64,000 nt of DNA from Torreya grandis. Taxonomy: Eukaryota > Streptophyta > Pinopsida > Cupressales > Taxaceae. The position numbers and the translations under genes were made by a program. The notes beneath the pieces were generated by a model that saw only the letters and a program-made list of their open reading frames with translations, did not search any database and was not told the DNA's origin. Shown here piece after piece: positions 1-11,746 of the stretch. Position 1 is the first letter of the stretch. Each line of letters starts with the position of its first letter. Location: positions 3,003,501 to 3,067,500 of the forward strand of contig JARHVA010001189.1 in assembly GCA_037957365.1 (NCBI GenBank), written 5' to 3'.

Positions 1-2
1 AG

Positions 3-2239
3 CTAGATTAGAATAAAGAAAAAATATCTTCCTATACAAAATATAGGTATGAAATCACTAAGCTATACTCCAATTATGATGCTGAAGACATAAATGAAAC
101 CTTTAAAAATATTTGGGATGAGCATCATCTAGATGAGGGATTAATAAAAGTAAAATCCTCCCTTGAGATAGTAATAAGAGGAGGAGAAGAAGAAGAAAAT
201 GAAGAAAAAGAAGAAGAAAGAGATACCCTTGAGTAAGGAGCAGGGGTTATACCAAAACAAAAGGAAGCTAAAGTCTTAGAGATTTACAAGCCTTCAAATT
301 AGCTAGCTCCCCTATACCCATATCCCATAGCCTCACAATAGTAACAAAACCCCCTCTAAGAACCTCACAATTGGTTCACTCTAGTACAAGAAACTTGAGG
401 AACCAAAATCCAACCTTCTACGGATCCCATGTCAAAGAATATTTACTTTATGGATCCCATTATTTATACCTCTACCTACCTCATTGCCTCCATGTCTCCA
501 TATACCATCTCACCTCAAGTTGCAATAATTTATACAGCCTAGCTAATTACTTACCTAGCCCCATTCTCCTCTTCATCCACTTAGCCCACCACCAAGTTCT
601 CACTACTTTATTCTACTATCCTAATCTCTTCCTACATGCCTTTATTAACACCTTTACCTTCATCATCTACCTCATCCTACATCATGGTGTAATCACCATT
701 CACTTCACCCCATGCACTCCCACCTTTGTCTCTTTTTACCCTCACCCTTATTTCACTTGCCTCCATAGGGATATGTTTTAATTATTCAAAATAGAAAGTG
801 ACCATTCCATTTATGATAACATAGAGAATCCCCTTCATATGGGAGAACATTCAAGCACTATACCAGTACCATCAACATATGGACTTAGCAAAGAGACCTC
901 ATAAGGTCTGAATGGAAAAAAAGGGGAAAGAAAGCCAAGACCCCTACATAAACTCACATGCAATCATTTTATGACCCTACGCAACAATATCTCATGATTG
1001 TTCATCTGGACCCTTGAGTAGTTAAGCCTCAAGAGAATATATAACTAAGGGACTATGCCATACAAGTTGTCAGCCTAAATCTTAGCTAGGTCAAACTTAT
1101 TGATAGGGTTAAGATGATGGAATAAACACAAAAATTCTATAACCATAGACTACATTAAGATGACCTAATAGCTAAAAAAGACCAAATTAAAACTCACCAA
1201 GGTGAAGGCTATAGCCGACCACCTCAATGTTGAGGCTAAGGCCAAAAATGTAGAGCTCAATAAAGTGAGGTCTAACCTTTAGAGCTATGTCTCTAATGAG
1301 AAATTCTAGACACAATCTAATATATGAATGACCATTGAGACCAAGATATAGGAAAGAGAGACTAAACTGGTTTAGACCTGCCAAAATCTCTTAGATTCTA
1401 ATTGGACTTTTCAATAATTAAAATAGTAGGCATAGTAGGAGTCTTTAGTCAAGGACCAATAAATTGAGAAACTAAAGAATGAACTTGTTTCCCATTCATA
1501 GGACACAAAAATTCTTCTTATGGTCTAGTAATTATACAAATCTTACTAATAGAGGATCAAGGTCATGAACACAAACCTAAATCTAGCCCTCACCTTCATT
1601 ATGGACTCATAGAATCTAAGCTCACAGGTTAACACATCTATTAATTAGGTCATTGCCTTCATGGATTTTAAGGTCTTAGATTCTCGACTCCTCATCCAAA
1701 ATATTTATAGTGTTTTAGATGAAATGATATAGGTAGAAGGGGTGGTTGATCATAGGCAAGTGGTGACAAAAGTCAATGAGTTTTTAGGCTACAATAAGGT
1801 AACCAAAAAGTACAAGGAATTCCTTAATGCCTTAGAGTAGGTGGTCCAAGATAGGTAGGGGTATATTGAGCAACTAGTCCAATTGGGACTCCTCTCCCAT
1901 TTCTTGGTAGATAACAACATACTTCTTGAAGACTAGAATAAAGCACTACAAGAACAAAAGTAGAATAACTAGACCATTTTTATGACTCTCGATTAGTCAC
2001 CTAGTGTCTCTAAAGTTGAGAAGATATTTCATCCATTCACCCATCTTAAATTTCAAACACTAGAATTTATTCAAGGCTTGGAAAAAATCTCCTTCAAAGA
2101 GATTATTAATCTAGATAGAAGTTTTAAGGCTCTCAAGAAGAAGACCCAACCCAAGGAAGAAGAAGGGGTGCCTTTATAGGTGGCTCTTCAAAAATTGTAG
2201 GTTCTCGAGCCTTCCTCCTATTTTGAAATTTTGCCTTGA
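3..2239 (+). pseudogene. Long ruined ORF of unknown identity (acidic, P/S/T-rich, coiled-coil)
   Basis: I do not recognise this protein. One reading frame (codons beginning at positions divisible by 3) runs from the window edge to about 1100. A second frame (codons beginning at 1142, 1145 and so on) continues to a TGA at 2237-2239. The order is: a charged N-terminal part, a Glu-rich block near 180-235, a Pro/Ser/Thr-rich block near 400-780, then a Lys/Glu/Leu-rich segment from 1150 to 2200 that resembles a coiled coil. The second segment holds about 23 TAG, 5 TAA and 1 internal TGA codons by hand count, yet no indel shifts the frame over 1.1 kb. Gln is otherwise CAA (about 15) with a single CAG, so most TAGs are probably former CAG codons. 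It lies just upstream of LTR-like DNA, so it is probably the extra ORF or Gag-like protein of another retroelement. The 5' end is outside the window. Confidence 0.55.
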
Positions 2240-3912
2240 TTAGTCTACACACCAGAGTTTTTGGTTCTCTTATCTATAGGTGGATGCCCTTATGAGTTGC
2301 CAAGAACTATGGATTGAAATCCATGTTTTTTATTCTAGAATAGTTCATCATTGGCTTCATACTTGCCTGTTATAGTTAGAAATTACTTGGAACCTTCTAA
2401 TAGTTCTCCTTTTGGACTTTTCCTTTCTTAGGGACCCTTTTTGAAATTTTACCTAAGTATTAGCCTCTATCTACTTCTTCCACATGGTAGCCTAATGCTC
2501 ATCTAGTTCAAAGAGGCTCTCATTTCCCTCTAGTGGATTTCCATCTTGACATGTGGCATCCCCATACTCTTTAAAGCCATTTACTTTTGGGTCAAACCTC
2601 TAAGTAGTGATATTGGCTAGTTAATAAATAAATGAGGCCTATTAATTCATTTAGTTGGTAGACATAGTCTTAACACATGGTGCCCTTATGCTCAATTTTC
2701 CAAAGAAATTCCCAAATTCCCTATGAGGATCATCTAATTTACATAGGTGACCCCACACTCAACTTTGACAAAGAAGTGGCCATCTTCCCTAAAGAAGCAC
2801 CAGCTCGACATATGTCACCCCCACATTCACTTAGGAGCAGTTTTAGTCTATTAAAATTCAAATTAGTGTTAATGGCCAGAGAATATTAAAGTGTATCCAC
2901 CAATTAGTTATAATAAGAAAGAGTTGATCCTTTCCATGTGGAACCATTACACTCTTCAAAGTCAAAGGTTCTCTTATCAGAGCTTAGAGTAACACCATTA
3001 GATGAGATTGTGGGTCCTTCCTTAACAAAGCTTTTGAAACACTTTAAGCCTAGCTTGAAGTGTAATTTGTTGATTTATAAGGGACCAAGGTTGAGGGAAT
3101 ATGGCATAGTAAGGACAAATACAAAGATGTACATGTGGCATCACTACACCACTCTTAAGCATTGTGACCTTAGCAATACATAGTGGTCACACAATATTCA
3201 AGATCTAGAGGCTAATTACAATCATGAGCCTAAATTCCTCTTTTAGCTGTAATGGAATCATCATGGGTGCAAGTTCTAGGTTTTCTAGGTGTCATTCTCA
3301 TGAGAAGCCATCTCACCTATATATTCTAGGATATTTCCTTTTATAAGGGGTTGATTATCATTTTACTTGTATTAGCTAATTTTGTATACTGCCATTTGTA
3401 ATAGAATAGAAGAAATACCAATTAGCATTTTCTCATTCCTTGACCTTAATAAGTGTTATTCACAGGCATGATTGAATGCTTTATATGTGACCTTGAGGCC
3501 TTATGTATTTTTTTCTCAATATAAAAATGAAGAGGATGTGGTATTTTGTGTCAATTTGAGTCAGAAATTATCTCTATTTGTTATCTCTTTTCTTTTGCTT
3601 CTATAGTATTGATCTTTGATTTCAGTATAGATCTTAATACATGTTTTATGCTCCTTTATGGTCTGGAGTGTTTAAGGGTTTGATATATTTTATGCAATTA
3701 TAGTCTAAGTGATTTAAATCTCTCAGCACATTGCCTTAGTTTTATTTTTAGTTTTATTTGCATTTCTCTCTCCACTTTTCACTCCCAACTTTGAATAAAG
3801 AGATGACTTCTAAAATCTTAGAGGTTGCTTTATAGATGACATTTGGTTATACACATGTAAAGCTTCTCATAGGAGGCTATTTAACCTAAAGTGAGAGTTT
3901 TAGGCATCAACA
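2240..3912 (+). repeat. LTR-like noncoding DNA, probable 3' LTR of the leftmost element
   Basis: No coding frame is visible. A TATA-like TATATATT lies at 3318-3325, followed by T-rich DNA. The segment ends in CATCAACA at 3912, where family A gag sequence begins abruptly without its usual upstream part. That is what an inserted LTR ending in CA would look like. Several diverged copies of an ACATGTGGCAT-like motif recur near 2557, 2673, 2741, 2808 and 3131. The LTR start and polypurine tract were not found, so the left boundary is only the end of the preceding frame. Confidence 0.4.
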
Positions 3913-5435
3913 AACCCTATTAATGTGATTGATCCTATGATTAATGAACTAATAAAGTAATCTCAAATAACCTTCTCAGGTGAAAAATTAGGTGATTCAG
4001 CTAATGCATGGTTGGTTCACATGTAGATTTACTTTAATATACATAATATGTCCTCCAATGTGAAAGAAAGAGTGGTTACTTATCATTTATTAGGAGCTAC
4101 AACTATTTGGTGGAACCATCTCTATGCTCTAGAGGGTTACCAACCAATGACTCTTGGCCTAATTTTAAGAGGTATCTCAAGAAGAAGTATTTTAACTCTA
4201 ACTTTAAGGAGTAGAAAATAATTGATTTCAGATGTTAAAGCAAGATAATATGACTATAATTGAGTATGAAAATAAGTTTTTGAATTTTTTACATCATGTT
4301 AATTATATACTTGATGAAGAAACTAAATTAACCAAGTTCAAGTTGGGGTTGAAGGAGATATTGATGCATGACATCAATATGACCAATCCAAAAACTATGA
4401 CTACTAATATTATATCTACTCATAAGGCAAAAGAGGAAGAGAAATCTCATCAAAAAGTGAGGAAAGATTTTAAATAGAATAGGCAGAAATATAAGAACAA
4501 GAATTTATCCCCTTCACCAAAGAATTTTAGTAAATTTGATCAAAACTATAGATTTACTAGGAGTACTAATGGTTTCAATAAATTTCAAGGGAAAAATGAA
4601 AACTTCAAAAATATGAATTCTTATAAGTCTATAAATTTTAAGATAAATCATACCCAAGGTAGTCAAAATATACTTGCCATTGGGGCAAATACCATTCCTA
4701 TGTCTCTTTAAAGAACTTTAGTATGTTAGGAATGTGGTGAGAATCACTATTGCAAGGATTGTCCCAAGATGAAATCAAGTTAATCAGCTAACCATAGGGT
4801 GTATGAAACTATGGATAAATAAACATAGATTTTCATGTAACCTCTATTGAATTTAGAGGTATATTAAATGATATTTTAATTTCAATTTTGTTTGACTCAA
4901 GATCAACTAATAGGTTTGTTAATCCAAAAATAATTAGTAATTGTAAACTAAATCTTGTGATAATGAAGGATACTTGGGATGTTGAGTTCAACTTAGGCAA
5001 TAAAGTGTCATTTGTAAATTTTTTGAATAGATAAGCTTAGACTTAGGCAATTTTCAAACCCAAGTTAGCTTATTTCTGGTCTTTTTAGTTCTTTTGACAT
5101 TATTCTGAGTATGGATTTGTTGAAACAAAAATAAATCCAATATAGGTTGTTATAATAAAGTGATTAAATAATGTGATGACATGGTAAAATTATTAATAAT
5201 TCATGGTTTTATAAAACATAAGGTATGAAAGATGATATCAACTATATAGTTAAATAAATCAATGCATAAAGCCTATAAATAATATGTTATAGAGATGCAT
5301 GAAAAAAACCTGAAATGCAACTATAATAATAAAAAGGAAATATGAAACTATCTTTTCTAAGATATACTTGAGATCAGGATATCACCAACTGAGAATCAAG
5401 GATGAAGAAATTCATAAGACTACCTTCAAAATTGG
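3913..5435 (+). pseudogene. Family A copy 1: degenerate gag, protease and truncated RT (Ty3/gypsy)
   Basis: This is the internal region of a Ty3/gypsy element, collinear with 40142-42018 and 47572-49656. It begins inside gag, where the left-hand LTR-like element interrupts it. Recognisable parts are a Gag capsid-like stretch (4232-4477 stays open for 81 codons), a zinc knuckle at 4724-4762 of the form C-x2-C-x3-H-x4-C (its second residue is now TAG), a protease-like stretch near 4880-4920 with the active-site Gly changed, and a short piece of RT ending in the conserved HKTTF motif near 5410-5430. RT then stops and runs straight into LTR sequence, at the same place as in copy 2. Frequent TAG and TAA codons and indels make it noncoding. 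Confidence 0.75.
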
Positions 5436-8400
5436 GATATTCTTTTCATTACCACATTGGATATTCATGAAAAATGAGTTACTGATTTAAAATTAGTTTA
5501 GTTATAATCATTTAATGTGGTTATTACATTTATTTATCTTATATATCACAAATATTATTGATGGTCTATTACGACTATAGGTGTTAGATATGAGCTATGT
5601 TAGATGTGACTCCGAGCAGTTGATTAAGGCCAAGAAAGTGAATGAAAACAAATAATGAACTTAAAATTTCAATACTGAGCTTTGATTTTTATAAAGGATT
5701 TAAGTCATTTTTATATGCATATTTTAAAGTGATTAAAGTTATCATTTTTGGGTTTGATTTCCTTATTTAATTGGACATTAATTGGTTTTGACTTCTTACT
5801 CTATTATTACTTAAGTAGTTAATTTCAACTCTTAGATCTAGTCAACACTTGTTGGCATTGCTAATATGTGTTTAGTCTATTCTTGATCTTTTTGTTTCTC
5901 TTATAGATTAATTGACTTGTCATATTGTGATATTTCATTGGTATTCATATTTTATTTTACTCACAATTGAAATCTTGTTTTGTGTTTAGACTCTTTAGTG
6001 ATATGGATGACTGGTCATGGTCCTATTTTGTTTTGATGAATAACATTAGCCATTGTTATGATTCAAAGGCATTAAAAACATTTTAATTTGTCTTCATATT
6101 ATGGTTTAATTCTTTAAGGTCATCCTTCTTTGGGACTCTTTTTTAACTCAAAGGTTATTATGACCAAGTCTTGGCTTAACTTTGCTAAGGCAATGTAATT
6201 TGGAGGACACGACCCACCATGGGCATATAATAAGTTAAAGTGTTAGGTTTTATTTGTGACTTTAGCCTATGATTTTGGCCCTCTATTTAATTCAAAAAAT
6301 TTCAAGACTCTTCCCAACCCTATTAGGGTTCTTGCATGTCCATTTTTTCTTGTCATTTGGAAGCCTTGTGCTTGGGGAAAGTCTACCAAAATTTTGGCAT
6401 GACAAACAAGGGAAATAAAAATTCAATAAATTGTATGAGTTTTATCAGAGCTTGAACTATAGTTAGTCATTTGTCTATTGGACACATGGGATTTTGTGTG
6501 GTTTTTTTGGTGGTTCAAGTTGTCTTTAAGGGTTGATTTTTATTTTGCATTTGTGTGGGTAAATGAGGGTGGAGGATGTACATTCTTTGTGAAGGCAAGG
6601 AATCACTCTTCTATGCCATAATTTTATATTATTTTGACTAGAACTCGAGTAATTAATGCATTTAAAATTATGATTTGTATTTGTGACTTGGATTTGTTGG
6701 TTTCAATTGGGTTTTTAGTATGAAAATAAAACATAATTATTTTATTATTTGTTGGTATGTATATAAGCTAGTTTAATAGATTAAAATGTTGAGTAAATCA
6801 TGTAGGGTTTTGTGTTTTAGTTTTGGGTTCTATGTTCATTTTCAATAATAATAAAATGGAATCCATTAGGGCTTGACCATGGTAGATGGTTAATTATTTA
6901 TATGTGTATGCATTTTTAAGTCCGTTTTATTATTATGCAGCTATGTGTTTATTTTGGTTATACCATTTTAAGGCCACATATGTACATATAGTTTAAAGGG
7001 TTTTAAACTTAGTAAAATATTATTTTAAATATTTGAAAAATTATATTTAAACACTCAAGTTTTTACTAGGGTTATTCTATTTTTTTAGAATACCAATTGT
7101 GTATGATTTAAATGTGACCATGAATGGAAACCATAATGTTTTTGAGTTTTCATTACTAGTTAGAAATGTTATTAGGGTTTAAGTAAGATAATATTTTATT
7201 ATTATTTTATTTTTCTGGATTAAAATGTTTTACTTTTAGGTTATAATTTTTATAATTGAGGGTTTTGACTTATTTAGTTAATTCTATTTTGATCATTAAT
7301 TAGATTTCTAGTCATGATGGGTTGACTGAGAGTTGAGAAGATTTGATAGTTTGACTTATTTTATCATCATGTTTTGATTTTTATTGTTTATATCATGATG
7401 GTGGTTAAATTCAAATGATTATTTACTCATGATTAATAAATACTATTATTTTTATCAAATTTGACCTATAGCTTTACATTATGTAATATGGATTTCTTGG
7501 GTTATGTTTTGAGGTATTTATTAGACTGATACAAGTTGATAATCTTTTTGATGAATGTTTTATGTTATTGTTTGAGTGTATTGTTTAATTCATTTAATTG
7601 ATAAATTTAAGTTTATTATTTGTATTTGAGGTTACAAGCAATAATACAATTGTATTTATTTTGGGTGTTGTACCCTACTAATGGGTTGGGGTTTTCAAGT
7701 ACAATGCCATGGATTGTACTCTTAATAATAAGTCTTATAAGTATCCAATAATATCTTTGGTAGTGAGAATAAATACAAAGGTGTTAATTTTGTTAGCCAT
7801 GAATGTAAATAGTCTTGTTTGAATGTTTTCATCATTTGGATTTTTAAGTCAAGCTTAATAATCACTATACCTTCCTCACTTCTCTCATCTAGCCAGAATC
7901 ACATCTAACTGATAGATGGGGTGGTCTAGGGGCACTTATAGTTGGGATCATTGGGATTGGAGAGATAGGTGTTTGCATTATTAGTTTTCATATGGGAGAT
8001 TATTTATTCTAATTCTTGTAGATTAATTATTTTGACAATTGATTGTAAAATGAATTGATGTATAATTTACTTCATTGATTATATCTAAGATGTGTTATGA
8101 TATGAAATGTAAAGGTATGAATAGATAAATTAAGTTTTTTAGTATTTAAAAAAATGAGGTTGATCTTTTAGATAATTCATTTTTATATCCATTTTCATAT
8201 GTAGCTGGATAAGTGGAATGTTATATTCATTAGATCATTGAAATACTAGTAAAATGATGCCCACTATTATAATATATAAATTTTTGTTCATAATTTGTTT
8301 GTTAAATCTTATATGCATTTAGGATTTTTTTTAAATCATAGTTTCATTTAAACCTTACATTCTTATACCTAAATGGATTATGTTGATGCAACTTGAATAA

Positions 8401-9215
8401 TGAAAAACAATTTAAACATAAATATTGTAATATGTATATGTATGCTTAAAAGTTATTAAGTGTTATGCTTAAATTAGAAGGATAATATTTTTATTTACAT
8501 GAATGAAAAAATTCATTTATTTATTTTATGTTATGAATATTTGGTTATAAATTTTGATAAATTTTTTATGACTATTCAATACTATCAATATTTTAATATC
8601 ATGGAGATCGTACTGAGTTACTAAGATATTGAAATAGATAACTATTTTTTTTTCCAGTTAAGTTGTTAACGTTCATTTGAGATACAATATAAATATATAT
8701 AGTTTCATATATGCCCTTAAGTAGAATAATTATACTACTCAATCAAGACCAATTATGGTAATTATTATTGTATATCATTGTGTTGTGACATGTTAACTTT
8801 AAGTCTATATAAAGACATTAAAATTACCTTAAACTCTCCAAATCACCATCGTGAAGTTAGACTAATTGATAATATTATTTTAATTACTTTCAAAGAAGAC
8901 ATTTAAGTCCAATACACTCTTAATAATTATTAAGAATGTAATCTTTTTCAGTTATGGGATGAAGTCTTAATTGGACTAAAATAAATATAAGATTTATATT
9001 AAGATATGAAGGTATATAAATTATAATAGATTCTTTGTTAAGGATTAACTTTAAAATAAATCTAAAAGTGATCAAGGTTAAATATCTTTTAAGGATCATT
9101 AGAAGGAAACCATTTCAAATAGAAACTATTATATCACTAATTAAGTGATATGACTATTTTAGATAGTCTTGTATATTAACATGGAACTTAAGATATAAAT
9201 AAATGATAATAAAAT

Positions 9216-9217
<2 letters not shown>

Positions 9218-9261
<44 letters not shown>
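9218..9261. repeat. (TA)n microsatellite, 44 bp
   Basis: A pure TA run in family A LTR1. The matching site in LTR2 (45887-45998) is 112 bp long, so the two copies have expanded to different lengths. Confidence 0.95.
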
Positions 9262-9263
<2 letters not shown>

Positions 9264-9277
9264 AAGATAATTTGGTA

Positions 9278-9282
9278 AATAA
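9278..9282. other. Target-site duplication of element D (AATAA, left copy)
   Basis: AATAA directly precedes the LTR start TGTATC at 9283 and recurs at 37886-37890 directly after the LTR end CTACA. Removing 9283-37885 and one AATAA restores a block collinear with 46000-46030 in the uninterrupted copy. Confidence 0.85.
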
Positions 9283-9505
9283 TGTATCTTGGAAATCTAT
9301 AAAAGTAAATAAGCTAAGAAATTAGATGAAATATTATTCTAAACTAACTTAACCTATGATAGAGATACAAATGAAAGAACTTTAAAATGTGGTTGCTCAC
9401 TCTTCCAACATAAGGGCAAACTGAGAAACGTCTTGGTATGTAAATTCTTATAATCTTAGCATAATAAACCCATAATGAAGAAGTTTGACTAAATTGGAGG
9501 AATAT

Positions 9506-9843
9506 TGCTGCGCCCCTAACCTATCACATGTATGAGGATAGTATTAGCTGACTTGTGGCTTACTTATCCCTCTTTGACATTATATTGTGGCTGAATTGTG
9601 GCTGAATTGTGGCTTTCTTTAGATTAGTAGTTTGGCTTATGGAGTAATCATGGCCTAGTTAGACTATATATAGGAGGTAGTGGGTAATCATTTATCATCA
9701 TATTGTGAATTCTGCTCTTATTGAAGCTTGTGGAGGTTGCCCCCTCCAAGTGGCTTATCTTTTATCATATATTTGGATATATTTCAGTCATATTTGGATA
9801 TAATTCTACTGTTATACGTAATTCTTGAAGTAATTTCATTACA
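9506..9843 (+). repeat. 5' LTR of element B
   Basis: It starts TGCTGCGCCCC and ends ATTACA. Inside are a TATA-like CTATATATAGGAGG near 9663-9676 and a tandem GTGGCTGAATT duplication near 9590-9614. The 3' LTR at 14393 has the same length. Confidence 0.93.
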
Positions 9844-9845
9844 AG

Positions 9846-9861
9846 TGGTATCAGAGCTGCG
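9846..9861 (+). other. Primer-binding site of element B (initiator Met-tRNA type)
   Basis: TGGTATCAGAGC follows the LTR end by two bases. This sequence is complementary to the 3' end of plant initiator methionine tRNA, the usual primer of many plant LTR elements. Confidence 0.9.
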
Positions 9862-10292
9862 ATTTGGGCAATCTTGTGGGTGAAACACTAATTTTGTGAT
9901 ATATAAAAAACGGTTGCGAATTTATCTGAATTTTTTTTATTGAAGGTGAGAAATCACCACATTAATCTTCCATTAAAATTTCAGATCATTTTGATCTGTT
10001 TTTCAAAAGTTATCGCTATTTTATGTTTTTTCATAAAATTGCTCTATTGTGCGCAATTCAAAGAATTTTTCTAAGTTGTTTACATTTTTGGAAAGATTCA
10101 AAAAATTTAGATACAGTTAGTTCTTTGTATATTTTGAATTGAGGCTGACATAATTCCAAAATCGCTTGGTCAAAGTTGGGTCAAAAGTGTCAATAAGGGT
10201 CGACATCGTAAAACCCTTTTATGGCAGGTCCACAAACTCGGGGCTGAGGAAAGGGGGCTGAAAATCCAAGAAAAACTCCTAAAAAGGATGAG
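9862..10292 (+). other. Leader of element B
   Basis: About 430 bases lie between the PBS and the first ATG-initiated frame at 10293. The stretch is AT-rich with no coding signal and corresponds to the untranslated leader of the retrotransposon RNA. Confidence 0.6.
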
Positions 10293-11340
10293 ATGGAGTC
10301 AGAAGGGGGGTGTAATATACCCTTTGTACCAAGGTTTTCTAACATAGATCACAAAGTGAGCCAGCTTGACTATAGTGTGCAAGGCATTCAGAGTGAGGTG
10401 CAAGACATACAATCTAATATGCAATCCATACAAGATAGTTTGGGATATATCATGATAGATTTGAATATTAATCAATCAAATCATAAGATAACTCTATTTC
10501 ACAAACCCACCAGGGTGGTTCTCCTAACCAGTCTACTTCAAATCTAACTCCATGGCCACATAAGAACCTATTACCAAAAGTGGATATGCACAAATTCGAT
10601 GGAAAAGATCCACTCAATTGGCTCAACCAAATGGAGAGTTTTTTTGACCTACATCAGAATCCAAGTGGCTAGAAGGTCACCATGGCATCCTTGTATCTTG
10701 AACCCAATCAATTCATTTGGTATCGATGGTTGTGTGATCAAAAGAAAAAGATGGGTCTCAATGTCACTTGGTCAATTTTTCAAGAGCAGCTACAATTACA
10801 CTATGGCAATAGCGTGATAGATAATTACTTCAACCAACTGGAAAAATTGTGACAAAATACCTCTGTCAAGGATTATATTCATCATTTTCAGAACCTATCC
10901 TTACGTGTGGAGACAATTTTTGATGCAAACTTGAATGACCTATTTTTGGGTGGACTCAAGGACCACATTCAACATGAGGTACACATGTTTAATCCACTTA
11001 ATATTTTTGAATCTATTATCCTAGCACGTAGAGCTGAGGAAAAATTATTAGCCAACAAGAGATAGCCATTCACTCACTTCAAAGATCGTAGCATATCATC
11101 ATCAACATTTCCTCCACCTACTAGATTGACCCCTCAACAAATTGAAGAAAAGCGTGTAAAAGGATTATGTTTTGGTTGTGATAGCAAGTGGAGTAAAGGA
11201 CATAGATGTGCTAAGAAGAATTTATTCTACATTAAGGGACCAAATGAAGATGAAGCAGCAGATGATACCTCCAATGATGATGAGGAAGATATAGAGGAGG
11301 TACCTAAAGATTCCCACCCTACAATCTCTTGTCATGCACT
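10293..11340 (+). pseudogene. Element B gag (capsid-like region and zinc knuckle)
   Basis: ATG at 10293 opens a frame with a heptad-like N-terminus (repeated VQ/IQS residues, probably coiled coil). A frameshift near 10480-10500 moves the reading to the frame used by the rest of the element. From about 10560 the frame shows a retrotransposon Gag capsid-like region with the motif FDGKDP...WL...FF. It ends in an LCFGCD...KGHRC zinc-binding motif at 11168-11212, preceded by the LTPQQIEEKR segment typical of Reina-like Gag. In-frame stops are TAG at 10670, TGA at 10850 and TAG at 11063, each one transition from a Gln or Arg codon. The Gag would package element RNA in cytoplasmic particles. Confidence 0.85.
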
Positions 11341-11746
11341 TGTAGGTATTAACACTCCACAAATGATTAAGGTGGTGGGTTTCCTCAAGAAACAGAAGGT
11401 GACAGTGTTGATTGATTTAGGGAGCACACATAACTTTATAAACCATAAGTTGGCCACTCGATTGAACTGTTTCATCTACCCAGCACCAAAATTTTAGGTC
11501 ATGATTACAAATGGTGGCACAATTAATTGTTCAGGCAAATGCCATAGTATTAAGCTTATTATGGGTGGGTACAATCTTGACTCTCCTATGTTTACTATTC
11601 CCATGGGTAACACAGACATTATTTTGGGAGTCCAATGGCTCACAACCTTAGGTACCATTGAGATGAACTTCCAAGAACTATTCATATGCTTTCATTCTAA
11701 AGGTAAGAAAATTGAATTACATGGATTACATGCAAAATCTCCATAA
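11341..11746 (+). pseudogene. Element B aspartic protease
   Basis: Retropepsin-type protease, which would cleave the Gag-Pol polyprotein. The active site reads LIDLGSTHNF near 11408-11437. The family usually has Asp-Ser-Gly or Asp-Thr-Gly, so here the middle residue is Leu (a TCA-to-TTA type change) while the catalytic Asp remains. The conserved C-terminal flap and ILGVQWL motif are visible near 11618-11640. Two stops interrupt the same frame, TAG at 11495 and TAA at 11744, both one C-to-T change from Gln codons. Confidence 0.85.

Larger units (their letters stand above)
5436..9282 (+). repeat. Family A LTR1, left part (split by element D)
   Basis: This 3.8-kb noncoding, T-rich stretch is collinear with 42019-46020, and its first part with 63147-64000. 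The last of these lies directly after a polypurine tract and the LTR start TGTCATGACCC at 62996, which identifies the whole block as LTR. The first 150 or so bases of the LTR are missing here and in LTR2, where RT joins LTR directly. The block continues at 37891 once element D is removed. Short ORFs inside are not conserved between copies. Confidence 0.75.

Noticed and set aside
371..781. 136-codon open frame
   Set aside because: It is a shadow frame. The coherent decayed frame here is the one continuous with positions 72-370 and 790-1100. The ORF lacks an ATG start (it begins TTG).
1142..2239. Genetic code in which TAG means Gln
   Set aside because: It would explain the many TAGs at Gln positions, but TAA and TGA also occur, neighbouring elements show lost catalytic residues and frameshifts, and the elements are of plant type. 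Decay is simpler.
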